Shown: positions 45,466 to 54,115 of the stretch, piece by piece | How positions within the stretch are numbered: position 1 is the first letter of the stretch | Layout of the letters: every line of letters starts with the position of its first letter | Assembly: GCA_046153355.1 (NCBI GenBank) | Contig: JBJXEY010000388.1 | Location: 11,086-75,085, forward strand | DNA from: 2-02-FULL-62-17 sp046153355 | GTDB taxonomy: Bacteria; Pseudomonadota; Gammaproteobacteria; Burkholderiales; SG8-39 | Length of the DNA stretch: 64,000 bases | Direction of reading: 5' to 3' | Program-made: the position numbers and the translations under genes | Notes under the pieces: model-generated | Told to the model about the DNA's origin: nothing | Seen by the model: only the letters and a program-made list of their open reading frames with translations | Databases searched by the model: none

Positions 45466-45536
45466 GACTCACCACCTTTCGATTTTTCACCATCGACAAT
45501 TCGTCGGACATGCCGCCAACATTTTTGCGCGCAAAC

Positions 45537-45554
45537 AATTGGGGTACGTCCCTG
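45537..45554 (+). repeat. GGGGTACGTCCC repeat, left of receptor gene
   Basis: AATTGGGGTACGTCCCTG lies just past the stop of the receptor gene at 45561. The same core lies directly upstream of that gene's start at 46562. Confidence 0.5.
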
Positions 45555-45560
45555 TTTTAT

Positions 45561-46538
45561 TTATTTCTGCAAGCCGACTTTTTGCACGATTTCACTCCAA
45601 TAGGGAATTTCCGCGCGGATGCGTTCGCCCAGTTCGTCGGGCGTACTGGCCGCCAGCTCCAGGCTATCTGCCGCCGCGCGATCTCTTGCTGCATTGCTGC
45701 GAAGGATGACGGCGACTTCCTGATTCAAGCGATCGACAATCGGCCGCGGCGTTTTAGCCGGCAGCACCAGGCCCATCCAAGTGGTGACATTGAAGTTCGG
45801 CACGCCGGCTTCCACCATGGTGGGCAAGGTGGGGATCGCCGGTGAGCGCTTCGGCCCGGTGTTCGCCAACGCGCGAACCTTGTTGGCGCGGATATTGGGG
45901 ATGGCCGCGCCGCCGCCAGAGAACATCAAGTCCACCCTGCCCGCCAACAAATCCACCACAGCGCCACCGGTGCCCTTGTAGGGAACGTGAAGGATATCGA
46001 CAGCGGTGTTCATCTTGAATAGTTCACCGGCCAGATGCAGCGTGGTGCCAGTGCCAATCGATGCGTAGGTGAGTTTGCCCGGTTGCGATTTCGCCAGTGC
46101 TACCAGATCCTGTACCGAATTGACCGGCACGCCGGGATGTGTCACCAGCCACAAAGGAGAAAAAAACAACAACGACACCGGCGCAAAATCGCGGCGCGAG
46201 TCGTAAGGAAGATCGCGGCGCATGGCGTTATTGAGCACCAAGCCCGAAGCGGTGGCGGCGAGCATGGTGTAGCCATCCGGCGTCGCTTTGGCCACGGCTT
46301 CCGCGCCGATGGCTTCGCTCGCGCCAGGACGGTTGATCACCACGATGGATTGCCCCAGGCGTTCGGTGAGCCCTTGCGTCACCACGCGGGCGAAGTTATC
46401 CATGAGGGCGCCGGCATCAGTGGGCACGATGACTTGTATTGAGCGACTCGGATAGGTTGCGGGGCTTTGCGCCAATGCGGTTTTAAGTAGCAAGGCGCAA
46501 AGCAACTGTGGTGCCAGCATGCGAATAGTGAACTGCAA
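45561..46538 (-). CDS. TctC/Bug-type solute receptor
   Basis: Receptor of 325 aa. The start is TTG at 46538 with AAGGGA about 8 bp upstream; an internal ATG six codons on would also leave a full signal peptide (MLAPQLLCALLLKTALA). The turn usually written PPGG is DAGALMDNFAR, and VVINRPGASEAIG follows. HVPYKGTGGAVVDL is a canonical cleft. The tail ends VGLQK. The gene is bracketed by direct copies of a GGGGTACGTCCC repeat. It follows the amidohydrolase gene by 35 bp. Confidence 0.92.
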   Translation of the reverse strand: MQFTIRMLAPQLLCALLLKTALAQSPATYPSRSIQVIVPTDAGALMDNFARVVTQGLTERLGQSIVVINRPGASEAIGAEAVAKATPDGYTMLAATASGLVLNNAMRRDLPYDSRRDFAPVSLLFFSPLWLVTHPGVPVNSVQDLVALAKSQPGKLTYASIGTGTTLHLAGELFKMNTAVDILHVPYKGTGGAVVDLLAGRVDLMFSGGGAAIPNIRANKVRALANTGPKRSPAIPTLPTMVEAGVPNFNVTTWMGLVLPAKTPRPIVDRLNQEVAVILRSNAARDRAAADSLELAASTPDELGERIRAEIPYWSEIVQKVGLQK

Positions 46539-46553
46539 TCGATCATCCCTTCC

Positions 46554-46579
46554 AATTAAATGGGGTACGTCCCCTAATT
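46554..46579 (+). repeat. GGGGTACGTCCCC repeat, right of receptor gene
   Basis: The palindrome-like core GGGGTACGTCCCC is flanked by AATTA/TAATT. It partners the copy at 45537-45554 in the same orientation. The amidohydrolase stop codon lies within it. Confidence 0.5.
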
Positions 46580-47422
46580 ACCGAAGCCGTAAAGCTTTGC
46601 CGGATTTTCTACCAGTATTTTTTCAAGCAATCCCTGATCGGGAACCAGGCGATAAAGCAATTCTAAAAGATCCCCGTCGTTGGGCACCTCAGGCTTGGCG
46701 TACAAAAGATGCGGCCAGTCGCTCGCCCACAGCGCGCGCGAAGGTGCGACGGCAAGCGCCGCTCGTACGTAAGGCGCGACATCACTCCATGGCGGGCCCG
46801 TTAGCGAACGTCTGTCGCCATTGGACAAAAGAATCCACCAGTTATCGCGTGTAAGCATCTCCAATACGAAACGAAACCCGAGTTGATCAAGACCGAGAGC
46901 GAAATCCGGCGTGCCTAAATGATCAATCACCACGGGAATATCCAGCGCACGCAAGGATTGCGCATGCCGCAGCAGATCCTCCGCGCTGCCGCCAAGTTTT
47001 ACCTGCCACCCAAGCGGTCGGATGCGCTCAATGCAGCGGTTGACCATGGCCATGTCGGTGGCGCCGGAAAGTTGAAAGCGGATACCACGCACGCCCGCCC
47101 GATTCAATCGCGCGAGTTCATCATCGCTAACCGAATCATCGATCGCCGCCACACCGCGATAATTGGCTTGTCCTACAAGACTATCGGATAGCAATCGATT
47201 GTCTGTGCCGTAGACCGCGGGCTGCACGATCACCCCGCGAGAAATGCCAAGCGTATCGTGCATACGCCGCAAGTCTGCAAAATTTGCCGCAGGCGGCTCG
47301 TAGGTCCGCTGCAACTTGGGCGGATATTTCACCGTGTCGCCGAACACGTGAAAATGGCAGTCGCAACTACCCGGTGGCGGCGGGCGGGACGGCAAGCGGG
47401 TTTCGCGGATGTGGGAAAGCAT
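46574..47422 (-). CDS. Amidohydrolase family (2-pyrone-4,6-dicarboxylate lactonase-like)
   Basis: TIM-barrel hydrolase of 282 aa. GSCDCHFHVFGD carries the HxH metal motif of the first strand. VQPAVYGTDNRLL, VIDHLGTPDF and LWASDWPHLLY supply further His and Asp ligands. The set matches the LigI/predicted metal-dependent hydrolase group that opens lactones of aromatic catabolism. The start at 47422 gives a compact N-terminus; the longer frame reaches into the divergent gene's promoter. It is first in the - strand series toward the CDC48-like gene. Confidence 0.83.
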   Translation of the reverse strand: MLSHIRETRLPSRPPPPGSCDCHFHVFGDTVKYPPKLQRTYEPPAANFADLRRMHDTLGISRGVIVQPAVYGTDNRLLSDSLVGQANYRGVAAIDDSVSDDELARLNRAGVRGIRFQLSGATDMAMVNRCIERIRPLGWQVKLGGSAEDLLRHAQSLRALDIPVVIDHLGTPDFALGLDQLGFRFVLEMLTRDNWWILLSNGDRRSLTGPPWSDVAPYVRAALAVAPSRALWASDWPHLLYAKPEVPNDGDLLELLYRLVPDQGLLEKILVENPAKLYGFGN

Positions 47423-47494
47423 GCGACGAGTGTAGCATTCGCATTTTGCGACGGTGGAGGTGACGTTCGCAAAATCGACCGTGGAGGAAGCAGC

Positions 47495-48511
47495 ATGAAT
47501 GCGCGAGACCAGAACACACCATTGAGCGACACGCACGATACGCCGGATAAATCATTGCATCCAGTCAATGTTGCTTTTGCCGACTACGACCGCACCCGGC
47601 CACTAATTGATGGGCGCGTACAGGCGCCGGGAATCAAACTCTCCATCGACACCAAATTCATCGCCGAGTTCTGCGCCCGTCCCGTCTATGAGGAATACGA
47701 CGCGGCGGAAATGTCATTTTCCTGGTTCGTCGCGGCGCGCGCCCGCGGTGAACCCGTCATCGCGCTACCCGTATTTCCTTTGCGCATGCCGGTGTTGGCC
47801 TATGTGCTATGCCGCAACGGTGCATCTTTTACTAAGCCCTCCGATCTGATCGGTAAGCGAATTGGCGTGGCGCGTTACCGCTACACGGTCAACCTGTGGC
47901 TGCGCGGCATTTTCAAGGAGCACTACGGACTTGCACCCGAGCAAGTGACTTGGGTGACCAGCGGCGAAGAAGACGCAGGCTATGTACCACCTCAGGGCAT
48001 ACACATTGAATTGAATGCAGGGCGGCTCTCCACGCAGGCGTTGCTCGCCAGAGGCGAAGTCGATGCCGTGCTGCTCGCGCGCCTGCCTGATGATTACCTG
48101 CGCGGTGAAACCGATTTTCGCCGCCTGTTCCCCGATGCGCGCGCCGAGATGCGAGCCTATTACGCTAAAACCGGCATCGTCCCGATTACCCATGTCATGG
48201 TAATGGGCCAGGCTCTGTATGACCGTGAACCGTGGATCGCCGCGAACCTCACCCAAGCATTCATCGATGCGCAGCGTATGTGTGACGATTTTTATCTGGA
48301 CTGCTCTAAACACCTGTCGTATCCCGAGGCGGTGTTTTTCATGGAGGAACAGCGCGAGACCTACGGCGCCTATCCCTGGTCCCACGGCATCGATGGCAAC
48401 CGCCAAAATATCGATACCTTCGTGCGTTATGCGCAGGAACAGCAATACATACCCCGTGTTCTGACCATCGAGGAAATGTTCGCAACCAATACCTTGGCAT
48501 TGAAGCGATAG
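47495..48511 (+). CDS. 4,5-dihydroxyphthalate decarboxylase-like / NMT1-fold protein
   Basis: Protein of 338 aa with the periplasmic-binding-protein type II fold and no signal peptide. VNVAFADYDRTRPLIDGRV, the middle DLIGKRIGVARYRYTVNLWLRG, GEVDAVLLARLPDD and the C-terminal TFVRYAQEQ are typical of the group annotated as 4,5-dihydroxyphthalate decarboxylase. Absence of a leader suggests a cytoplasmic enzyme rather than a receptor. The ATG at 47495 has GGAGGA six bases upstream. It is first in a + strand operon with a receptor (6 bp), a UbiD decarboxylase and another receptor. Confidence 0.78.
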   Translation: MNARDQNTPLSDTHDTPDKSLHPVNVAFADYDRTRPLIDGRVQAPGIKLSIDTKFIAEFCARPVYEEYDAAEMSFSWFVAARARGEPVIALPVFPLRMPVLAYVLCRNGASFTKPSDLIGKRIGVARYRYTVNLWLRGIFKEHYGLAPEQVTWVTSGEEDAGYVPPQGIHIELNAGRLSTQALLARGEVDAVLLARLPDDYLRGETDFRRLFPDARAEMRAYYAKTGIVPITHVMVMGQALYDREPWIAANLTQAFIDAQRMCDDFYLDCSKHLSYPEAVFFMEEQRETYGAYPWSHGIDGNRQNIDTFVRYAQEQQYIPRVLTIEEMFATNTLALKR

Positions 48512-48517
48512 CCGGCC

Positions 48518-49477
48518 ATGCGCGCTACCTTCCGGTTAATTTTTATGGTTGCCGCTCTGGCGCTTAGTGTGTCCGCACCGGCGCAGGAATTCCCCAGCAA
48601 ACCGATACGCATCATCGTCCCCTACCCGCCCGGTGGCGGTACTGACAGAACCGGTCGCCTGCTTGCCGAGCGATTCCAGGCGAAATGGGGTCAATCGGTA
48701 TTGGTCGAGAACCGCTCTGGTGCCGGCGGCGCCGGAGCGGAATACGCGGCCAAGGCTGCACCGGATGGCTATACCCTGTTGTTCGCCGCGCAGGCGCAGT
48801 TCGTCATCGTGCAGGCACTCTACGACAAGCTCGGCTACGACCCCGATGCCATGGTGCCAATCTCCACCATCACCACCAGCCCCAATGTGCTGGTGGTGAA
48901 TCCGAAAATTCCCGTGGAGAGCCTGGCAAGGTTGATCAGCTTCGCCAAGGAGAATCCGGGCAAGTTGAACTACGCCTCCACTGGCAGTGGCAGCTCGCAG
49001 CATCTGGCCGCGGAATTATTCAAATCGATGGCGGGCCTGGATATGCTGCACATCCCCTACAAAGGCACCGCACCGGCGATCACCGATCTGGTGGCGGGCC
49101 ATGTGCAACTGATGTTCATGGAGATTAGCAACGCCATCACCCAGGTGAAAGCGGGAAAGCTGCGCGTGATCGCAGTGGGTGGTGAAAAGCGCCACGCCGC
49201 TTTTCCGGGTACACCCGCGCTAGTCGAAACGCTGCCCGGGTTTGTTTCCATGCAGTGGACCGGCCTTGCCGCCCCTGCGGGCACGCCGAGTGTAATCGCC
49301 GAGAAAATCTGGACCGCGACTGTCGAAGCCTTAAAACATCCCGACACCGCGCAGCGCATCCGCGAACTGAGCCTTGAAACCGTGGGCAGCACGCCGGCGG
49401 AAACCACCGCCTTCTGGAGGCAGGAGCGTGACCGTTGGGGCAAGGTGATCCGCGCAACGGGCGCGAAAGCCGATTGA
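48518..49477 (+). CDS. TctC/Bug-type solute receptor
   Basis: Receptor of 319 aa starting 6 bp after the dihydroxyphthalate-decarboxylase-like gene. The signal peptide (FRLIFMVAALALSVSA) ends near PAQ, followed by EFPSKPIRIIVPYPPGGGTDRTGR. VLVENRSGAGGAGAEYAAKAAPDGYT and HIPYKGTAPAITDLVAG are shared in form with the receptor at 50994. The two flank the UbiD gene and look like tandem duplicates split by it. Tight spacing implies the ligand is the decarboxylases' substrate or a precursor. Confidence 0.93.
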   Translation: MRATFRLIFMVAALALSVSAPAQEFPSKPIRIIVPYPPGGGTDRTGRLLAERFQAKWGQSVLVENRSGAGGAGAEYAAKAAPDGYTLLFAAQAQFVIVQALYDKLGYDPDAMVPISTITTSPNVLVVNPKIPVESLARLISFAKENPGKLNYASTGSGSSQHLAAELFKSMAGLDMLHIPYKGTAPAITDLVAGHVQLMFMEISNAITQVKAGKLRVIAVGGEKRHAAFPGTPALVETLPGFVSMQWTGLAAPAGTPSVIAEKIWTATVEALKHPDTAQRIRELSLETVGSTPAETTAFWRQERDRWGKVIRATGAKAD

Positions 49478-49519
49478 ACTCCTCGCGGCAACCGCAATAC
49501 AAACAATAGGAAACCCAAC

Positions 49520-50977
49520 ATGGCCACCGTCGCCTATAAAGACCTTCGCGAATTCATCGAACTCGCGAAACAAATCGACAGCTACAAAATCATCGAAGGC
49601 GCCGATTGGAATGAGGAAATCGGCACGCTCACCGAAGTCACCTGCGAGCACTTTCAAGATCCGCCGCTGTTGATATTCGACAAGATTAAGGACTACCCGC
49701 CGGGCTATCGAGTGGTGGGTACGCTGATTACTTCGCACAAACGTTGGGCGCTGGCACTGGGCTTGCCGCTGGATTGCACGCGCCTGGAGACGGCGCGCAA
49801 TGCCACGCGAAAAATCAAAGCAAGCTCGCCGATCCCGCCGCGCGAGGTCAAGACCGGGCCGGTGATGGAAAACATCATGACCGGCGATGATATTGATCTT
49901 TTAAAATTTCCCGTGCCGCTGTTTCACAAGGGCGACGGCGGGCGCTACATCGGCACCGGTTGCACCGTGATCAACAAAGATCCGGAATCGGGCTACGTCA
50001 ACATGGGCACCTACCGCCTGCAGGTGCATGAAAAAAATCTCATGGGTCTTTGGATCAGCCCTGGGCAGCAGGGGCGCATCATCGCCCAGCGTTACTGGGA
50101 ACGCGGCGAGAGCTGCCCCATCGTCTGCACCTTCGGCATCGACCCGCTGACTTTCATGTCTTCCTACACCATCGTGCCCTGGGGAAAGTCGGAGCTGGAT
50201 TTTGCCGGCGGCATGCGCGGCGAACCCATCGACGTGATCAAGGGGCCGCTCACCGGGTTGCCGATTCCCGCTTATGCGGAGATCGCCATCGAAGGCGAAG
50301 TGCCGCCACCCAGCGTGGAAAAACGCGCCGAAGGCCCGTTCGGTGAATGGCCGGGTTATTACTCGGGCGGCACCCAAGGCACCGGCGAAGACCAACCGGT
50401 GATCCGCGTGAAGGCCATCTATCACCGCAATGATCCAATCCTACATAACCAGACGCCCAATTGGCCGGGGGCGGTGCATACCGCCATCGACTTTCGCGCC
50501 GGGTTACTGTGGGATCAGTTGGAGTCAGCCGGCGTGCCCGGCATCAAGGGCGTCTACATGTTCAATCCGTATTTCGTGGTGGTCTCGATCCAACAGCAAT
50601 ATGCCGGCCACGCCAAGCAGGCCGGACACGCCGTCATCGGCTGCGCCGCCGGTGCGCGCCAGGGCCGCTACACCGTGGTGGTGGATGAAGACATCGACCC
50701 GACCAAATTAAAAGAGGTGCTGTGGGCTATCTGGACGCGCGCCGATCCGGCAGAAGATATCGATGCCATCGCCGGTTGTTGGAACACACCGCTCGATCCG
50801 CGCATGCCGCCGGATAAGCGCAACGCGCGCGATTACACCACCGGCCGCTGCATCATTTATGCGGTGCGGCCCTTCGCCTGGCGCGATAAATTCCCCAAGA
50901 CCAGCCGCTCCGAGCCAGAACTCAGGCGCCGCATCATGGAAAAATACAAAGATATGTTCAACTTTCCCTCGGTATAG
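49520..50977 (+). CDS. UbiD-family decarboxylase
   Basis: Prenyl-FMN-dependent enzyme of 485 aa, the second UbiD in the window and about 50 residues shorter than the first. FPVPLFHKGDGGRYIGTGC, TFGIDPLTFMSSYTIVPWG, EKRAEGPFGEWPGYYSGG (the acidic active-site region) and VVDEDIDPTKLKEVLWAI are in family order. Between two receptor genes and downstream of a second decarboxylase-like gene, it probably works on an aromatic carboxylate. No ubiX is visible nearby. ATG start 49520 with AGGAAA upstream. Confidence 0.9.
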   Translation: MATVAYKDLREFIELAKQIDSYKIIEGADWNEEIGTLTEVTCEHFQDPPLLIFDKIKDYPPGYRVVGTLITSHKRWALALGLPLDCTRLETARNATRKIKASSPIPPREVKTGPVMENIMTGDDIDLLKFPVPLFHKGDGGRYIGTGCTVINKDPESGYVNMGTYRLQVHEKNLMGLWISPGQQGRIIAQRYWERGESCPIVCTFGIDPLTFMSSYTIVPWGKSELDFAGGMRGEPIDVIKGPLTGLPIPAYAEIAIEGEVPPPSVEKRAEGPFGEWPGYYSGGTQGTGEDQPVIRVKAIYHRNDPILHNQTPNWPGAVHTAIDFRAGLLWDQLESAGVPGIKGVYMFNPYFVVVSIQQQYAGHAKQAGHAVIGCAAGARQGRYTVVVDEDIDPTKLKEVLWAIWTRADPAEDIDAIAGCWNTPLDPRMPPDKRNARDYTTGRCIIYAVRPFAWRDKFPKTSRSEPELRRRIMEKYKDMFNFPSV

Positions 50978-50993
50978 GTTCAACGAAAAACTC

Positions 50994-51959
50994 ATGTCAT
51001 CGCAAACATTTCGCTTGTTATTCGTTGCGGGCACTTTGTTGCTCTCGACCTCGCTTGGCGCGCAGGACTACCCCAGCAAACCCATCAAGATCATCATCCC
51101 GGTGCCACCCGGCGCCGCGGTCGAACGCATGGCACGCCTAGTGGGTGATCGTTTGTCATCCGAATGGAATCAGCCGGTGGTGGTGGAGAGCCGCTCAGGC
51201 GCCGCCGGCAATATCGGCGCGGAGTTCTTCGCCAAATCCGCGCCCGATGGCTACACCCTGATGGTGACCGCGGCCTCGGTGCTGGTGATTAACAAGAGTC
51301 TATATTCGAAGTTGACCTACAACCCAGATAACTTCGTGCCGGTAACCATCATCGCATCGAGCCCCAATGTGCTTATGATGCATCCCAAACCGGGTATAGA
51401 TAATATTCGGGAGCTTATGTCCTACGCCAAGAGTAACCCGGAAAAGTTAAACTTTGGCTCCGGCGGCAGCGGCAGCACCGCGCATCTGACCGCGGAATTG
51501 TTTACCTCCATGGCAGGCATCAAGCTCACCCACATCCCCTACAAAGGCAGCGCCCCCGCCATCACCGATTTGCTTGGCGGCCAAGTGGATATGGTGTTCA
51601 TCGAACTGGGCTCGGCCCTGCCGCATGTGCGCTCAGGGAAGTTGCGCGCCCTCGCCGTCGGCAGCGAGAAACGCGCGCCGGTTTTGCCAGATGTACCCGC
51701 GATAGCCGAAGTGCTGCCCGGTTACGTTTCATCAGTGTGGTTCGGCATGGTCGCGCCGCCGGGAACGCCGGCTGCGATTGCCGGAAAACTTTCATCCTCG
51801 ATTGCCGAGGGCGTAAAACAACCAGCGTTCCAAAAGCGCTTATCGGAACTTGGCGTCGACGGACGCGGCAGCACGCCCGCCGAGATGGCCTTGTTCATGA
51901 AGCAGGAGAGTGATCGCTGGGGCAAGGTGATTAAGAGTGCGGGGATTGTGCCGGAGTAA
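50994..51959 (+). CDS. TctC/Bug-type solute receptor
   Basis: Receptor of 321 aa beginning 16 bp after UbiD. The frame runs back into ubiD, but MSSQTFRLLFVAGTLLLS is the only start giving an N-terminal signal peptide (cleavage near LGAQ). DYPSKPIKIIIPVPPGAAVERMAR has PPGA in place of PPGG. SRSGAAGNIGAEFFAKSAPDGYT and HIPYKGSAPAITDLLGG match its paralogue at 48518. The ribosome site is weak, so expression may depend on readthrough translation from ubiD. Confidence 0.92.
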   Translation: MSSQTFRLLFVAGTLLLSTSLGAQDYPSKPIKIIIPVPPGAAVERMARLVGDRLSSEWNQPVVVESRSGAAGNIGAEFFAKSAPDGYTLMVTAASVLVINKSLYSKLTYNPDNFVPVTIIASSPNVLMMHPKPGIDNIRELMSYAKSNPEKLNFGSGGSGSTAHLTAELFTSMAGIKLTHIPYKGSAPAITDLLGGQVDMVFIELGSALPHVRSGKLRALAVGSEKRAPVLPDVPAIAEVLPGYVSSVWFGMVAPPGTPAAIAGKLSSSIAEGVKQPAFQKRLSELGVDGRGSTPAEMALFMKQESDRWGKVIKSAGIVPE

Positions 51960-51961
51960 AT

Positions 51962-52744
51962 TTAGAGCAAGCCGCGTAAAAACGCCGCACGTTGGGATGC
52001 CCCCGCCATCAAGAAGCTTTGATCGGTACCTCCACCGATAAAGCGCATCCCCATCGAGATATATTTTTTCGCCAGCACCGGATCGTGCACACCACTCATA
52101 CCGGGTGAAACGCGATGCTTCGCGCACGCGGCAATGACCCTGGCGAAAGCCTCCTCCACCTTGGGATCGCCGAATTTCCCCGGCACACCCAGTTCATCGC
52201 AAAGATCGTTGATTCCGATCAACAGAGCATTCACACCAGGCACCGCGGCAATCGCTTCGGCATGGTCGATCGCCGCGACCGATTCCAACATCGCCACCAC
52301 TAGCGTTTGCTCGTTCACCTGACGCGTGGCCTCGGTTACCGGGGTGCTACGAAAAGCAAGTTGCGCCTGGATGCCCGCGTAGGAGCGCGTGCCCATAGGC
52401 GGGTACAAGCATTGCGCCACAGCACGGCGCGCGTCCTCAGGCGAATTGATATGCGGAAAGATAATTCCCTGCGCCCCCGCATCGAGCAGGCGCGACGCAT
52501 GATGCGACGCTTCGCCGGGCACACGAACCAAGGGCGTAATGCCCGCCGGCAGCGCCGCGCACACGATCTGCGCCGCGGTATCGACGTCGATAGTGCTGTG
52601 CTCCATGTCGATGGAGAACCAATCGAATCCTGCGGTGACTGCCAACGCTGCAATATCCACGGTGCGCGCCTGGCGCAGCACCATGCCCAACGCCAGTTCG
52701 CCCGCAGCAAGGCGAGATTTCGCACGATTGGGGTAAGCACTCAT
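51962..52744 (-). CDS. HpcH/HpaI aldolase family protein
   Basis: Class II pyruvate aldolase of 260 aa, cleaving a 4-hydroxy-2-oxoacid to pyruvate and an aldehyde at the end of many aromatic routes. GFDWFSIDMEHS, GAQGIIFPHINSPEDARRAV, PPMGTRSYA, AMLESVAAIDHAEAI and NALLIGINDL are the expected blocks, with Glu and Asp metal ligands. AAGGAG precedes the ATG at 52744 by 8 bp. Convergent with the last receptor of the + strand operon, 2 bp apart. Confidence 0.88.
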   Translation of the reverse strand: MSAYPNRAKSRLAAGELALGMVLRQARTVDIAALAVTAGFDWFSIDMEHSTIDVDTAAQIVCAALPAGITPLVRVPGEASHHASRLLDAGAQGIIFPHINSPEDARRAVAQCLYPPMGTRSYAGIQAQLAFRSTPVTEATRQVNEQTLVVAMLESVAAIDHAEAIAAVPGVNALLIGINDLCDELGVPGKFGDPKVEEAFARVIAACAKHRVSPGMSGVHDPVLAKKYISMGMRFIGGGTDQSFLMAGASQRAAFLRGLL

Positions 52745-52879
52745 TGTTGTGACTCCTTCGTGACTCGTATCGAGGCTACTGTAACGCGGCACCTCATGCA
52801 ACGCGACGCGACATCGCGCACTCGGATGTGAGATTTTTCACTGCAATCGTCACATAACCTGTCGGATAATTGCTTCTCG

Positions 52880-52898
52880 GGAAACCGAAATGGTTTCC
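52880..52898. promoter_or_regulatory. GGAAACC/GGTTTCC inverted repeat
   Basis: Perfect 7-bp arms with a 5-nt loop, 28 bp before the coiled-coil gene start. It could be an operator or a leader hairpin; there is no T tract. Confidence 0.35.
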
Positions 52899-52925
52899 TT
52901 CGCCGGTTGAGAAAGGAAGTGGCCC

Positions 52926-53417
52926 ATGAAATGGATCGCGGCAGCATCGATAGTCATCGCCATCGCGGCGGGCGTATTCGCCTATACGCGTGACCAGGCG
53001 GCCAATGCCGCGACCGCGCAGATCGCCGCATTGAAGGAGGAGGCACAGAAAGCGCAGGCGGCGAGCAAGGCGGCGCAGGCGGAACGCGATGCGCTGCGCA
53101 AGGAAACCGACGAACTCAAGCGCGCGGCGGAGGAAGCCCGCAGCGCGGCGGAGGTCGCGACGAAATTTTTTGAAGCGGAAAAAGGCGTCAGCGCGAAATT
53201 GCGCGAAGACCTGGCGATGACCACGGCGCGTCTGGCGGCGGCCGTGGCGGCGGCGCGTCAGCCGCGTGGCGCCGAACGTTTTCCGCCGGGCGTCATCCCG
53301 CCGGGGCTGGCGCCAATTCAGCCGCCGCCATTTGTGGTCCGCGCGGCGCCCGGCAATGCCCCGGTTTCCGCGGCTGCGCCTGCGGCGTTCGCGCCCGCGG
53401 GCGCGGCCGCAAGATAA
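52926..53417 (+). CDS. Coiled-coil protein with N-terminal membrane anchor
   Basis: Protein of 163 aa not assigned to a family. A hydrophobic segment (AAASIVIAIAAGVFAY, 4-19) is followed by an Ala/Glu/Lys-rich coiled coil to about residue 105 (KAAQAERDALRKETDELKRA). A Pro-rich stretch (PPGVIPPGLAPIQPPP) and a low-complexity Ala tail follow. It is likely anchored in the inner membrane facing the periplasm. AAGGAAG lies before the ATG. The stop shares a base with the next start (TAATG), so the two products are probably made together. Confidence 0.6.
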   Translation: MKWIAAASIVIAIAAGVFAYTRDQAANAATAQIAALKEEAQKAQAASKAAQAERDALRKETDELKRAAEEARSAAEVATKFFEAEKGVSAKLREDLAMTTARLAAAVAAARQPRGAERFPPGVIPPGLAPIQPPPFVVRAAPGNAPVSAAAPAAFAPAGAAAR

Positions 53418-54058
53418 TGCGATCAGCGTTCGCCATCGCGGCGTTTGCCGCCACAACCTTTGCAAATGCGCAGACACCACGTTTCGAGGATGCGGTCGGC
53501 TATGAGATCTACCAGATCGTCCGCGCCAACGACGTTGCATTGAGCCCGGGTGGAAAAACCTACCACCCCACTTTCTACTCAGTCGAAACGAACAAAATCG
53601 AAGAAGTCAGGTGCGAGCGAACCGCGATCTTTGGTCTGATCACCAAGGCGAACCTGTCCGGAAACCTGCTCGTTTCGATATGCGAAAACGAAGCGAACCG
53701 CGTGCGCGCGCTGGCGCGTGACGCCAAGCGAGGGCTTTCCGCCGTCGTCACGGAACTTCGCGCCGGAGGCGCCAAAATCGACGATGCGATGCTCGCGAAA
53801 GCAGGGTGGACCTATCAAAACATCAATGCAGCGGACGGAGAAGAACATCACTTCGCGGTGCTTCTGATCGGCCACGGCATCGATGGGCCGCAAACCATGG
53901 TGTTCGCCCCGCGCGGCGAGCGCGGCGTCATCGTGGTTCAGGCGGACGTTCGCCGTCATTGCGAAAACTACGGGTTGGATTCAAGCGCGCTGTGCGCGAA
54001 TACGCGCGCCGCGCTGGCGCAACTAGGGCGAAGCGTGCTCAAACGGGTCGCGCGTTAA
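53417..54058 (+). CDS. Exported protein of unknown function
   Basis: Protein of 213 aa with a signal peptide (MRSAFAIAAFAATTFANAQ). The mature part shows no motif I recognise. It contains four Cys (CERTAIFG, ISICENEAN-type segment, RRHCENYG, ALCANTR) that could form two disulfides in the periplasm, and no further membrane segment. Its ATG overlaps the stop of the coiled-coil gene. The pair is flanked by unrelated genes on the other strand, so function cannot be inferred from context. Confidence 0.6.
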   Translation: MRSAFAIAAFAATTFANAQTPRFEDAVGYEIYQIVRANDVALSPGGKTYHPTFYSVETNKIEEVRCERTAIFGLITKANLSGNLLVSICENEANRVRALARDAKRGLSAVVTELRAGGAKIDDAMLAKAGWTYQNINAADGEEHHFAVLLIGHGIDGPQTMVFAPRGERGVIVVQADVRRHCENYGLDSSALCANTRAALAQLGRSVLKRVAR

Positions 54059-54115
54059 AGTCGGTAGCGCGGAACCCGGCGAAGATATCTCGCCCCAATC
54101 GTCATCACCTGATGG

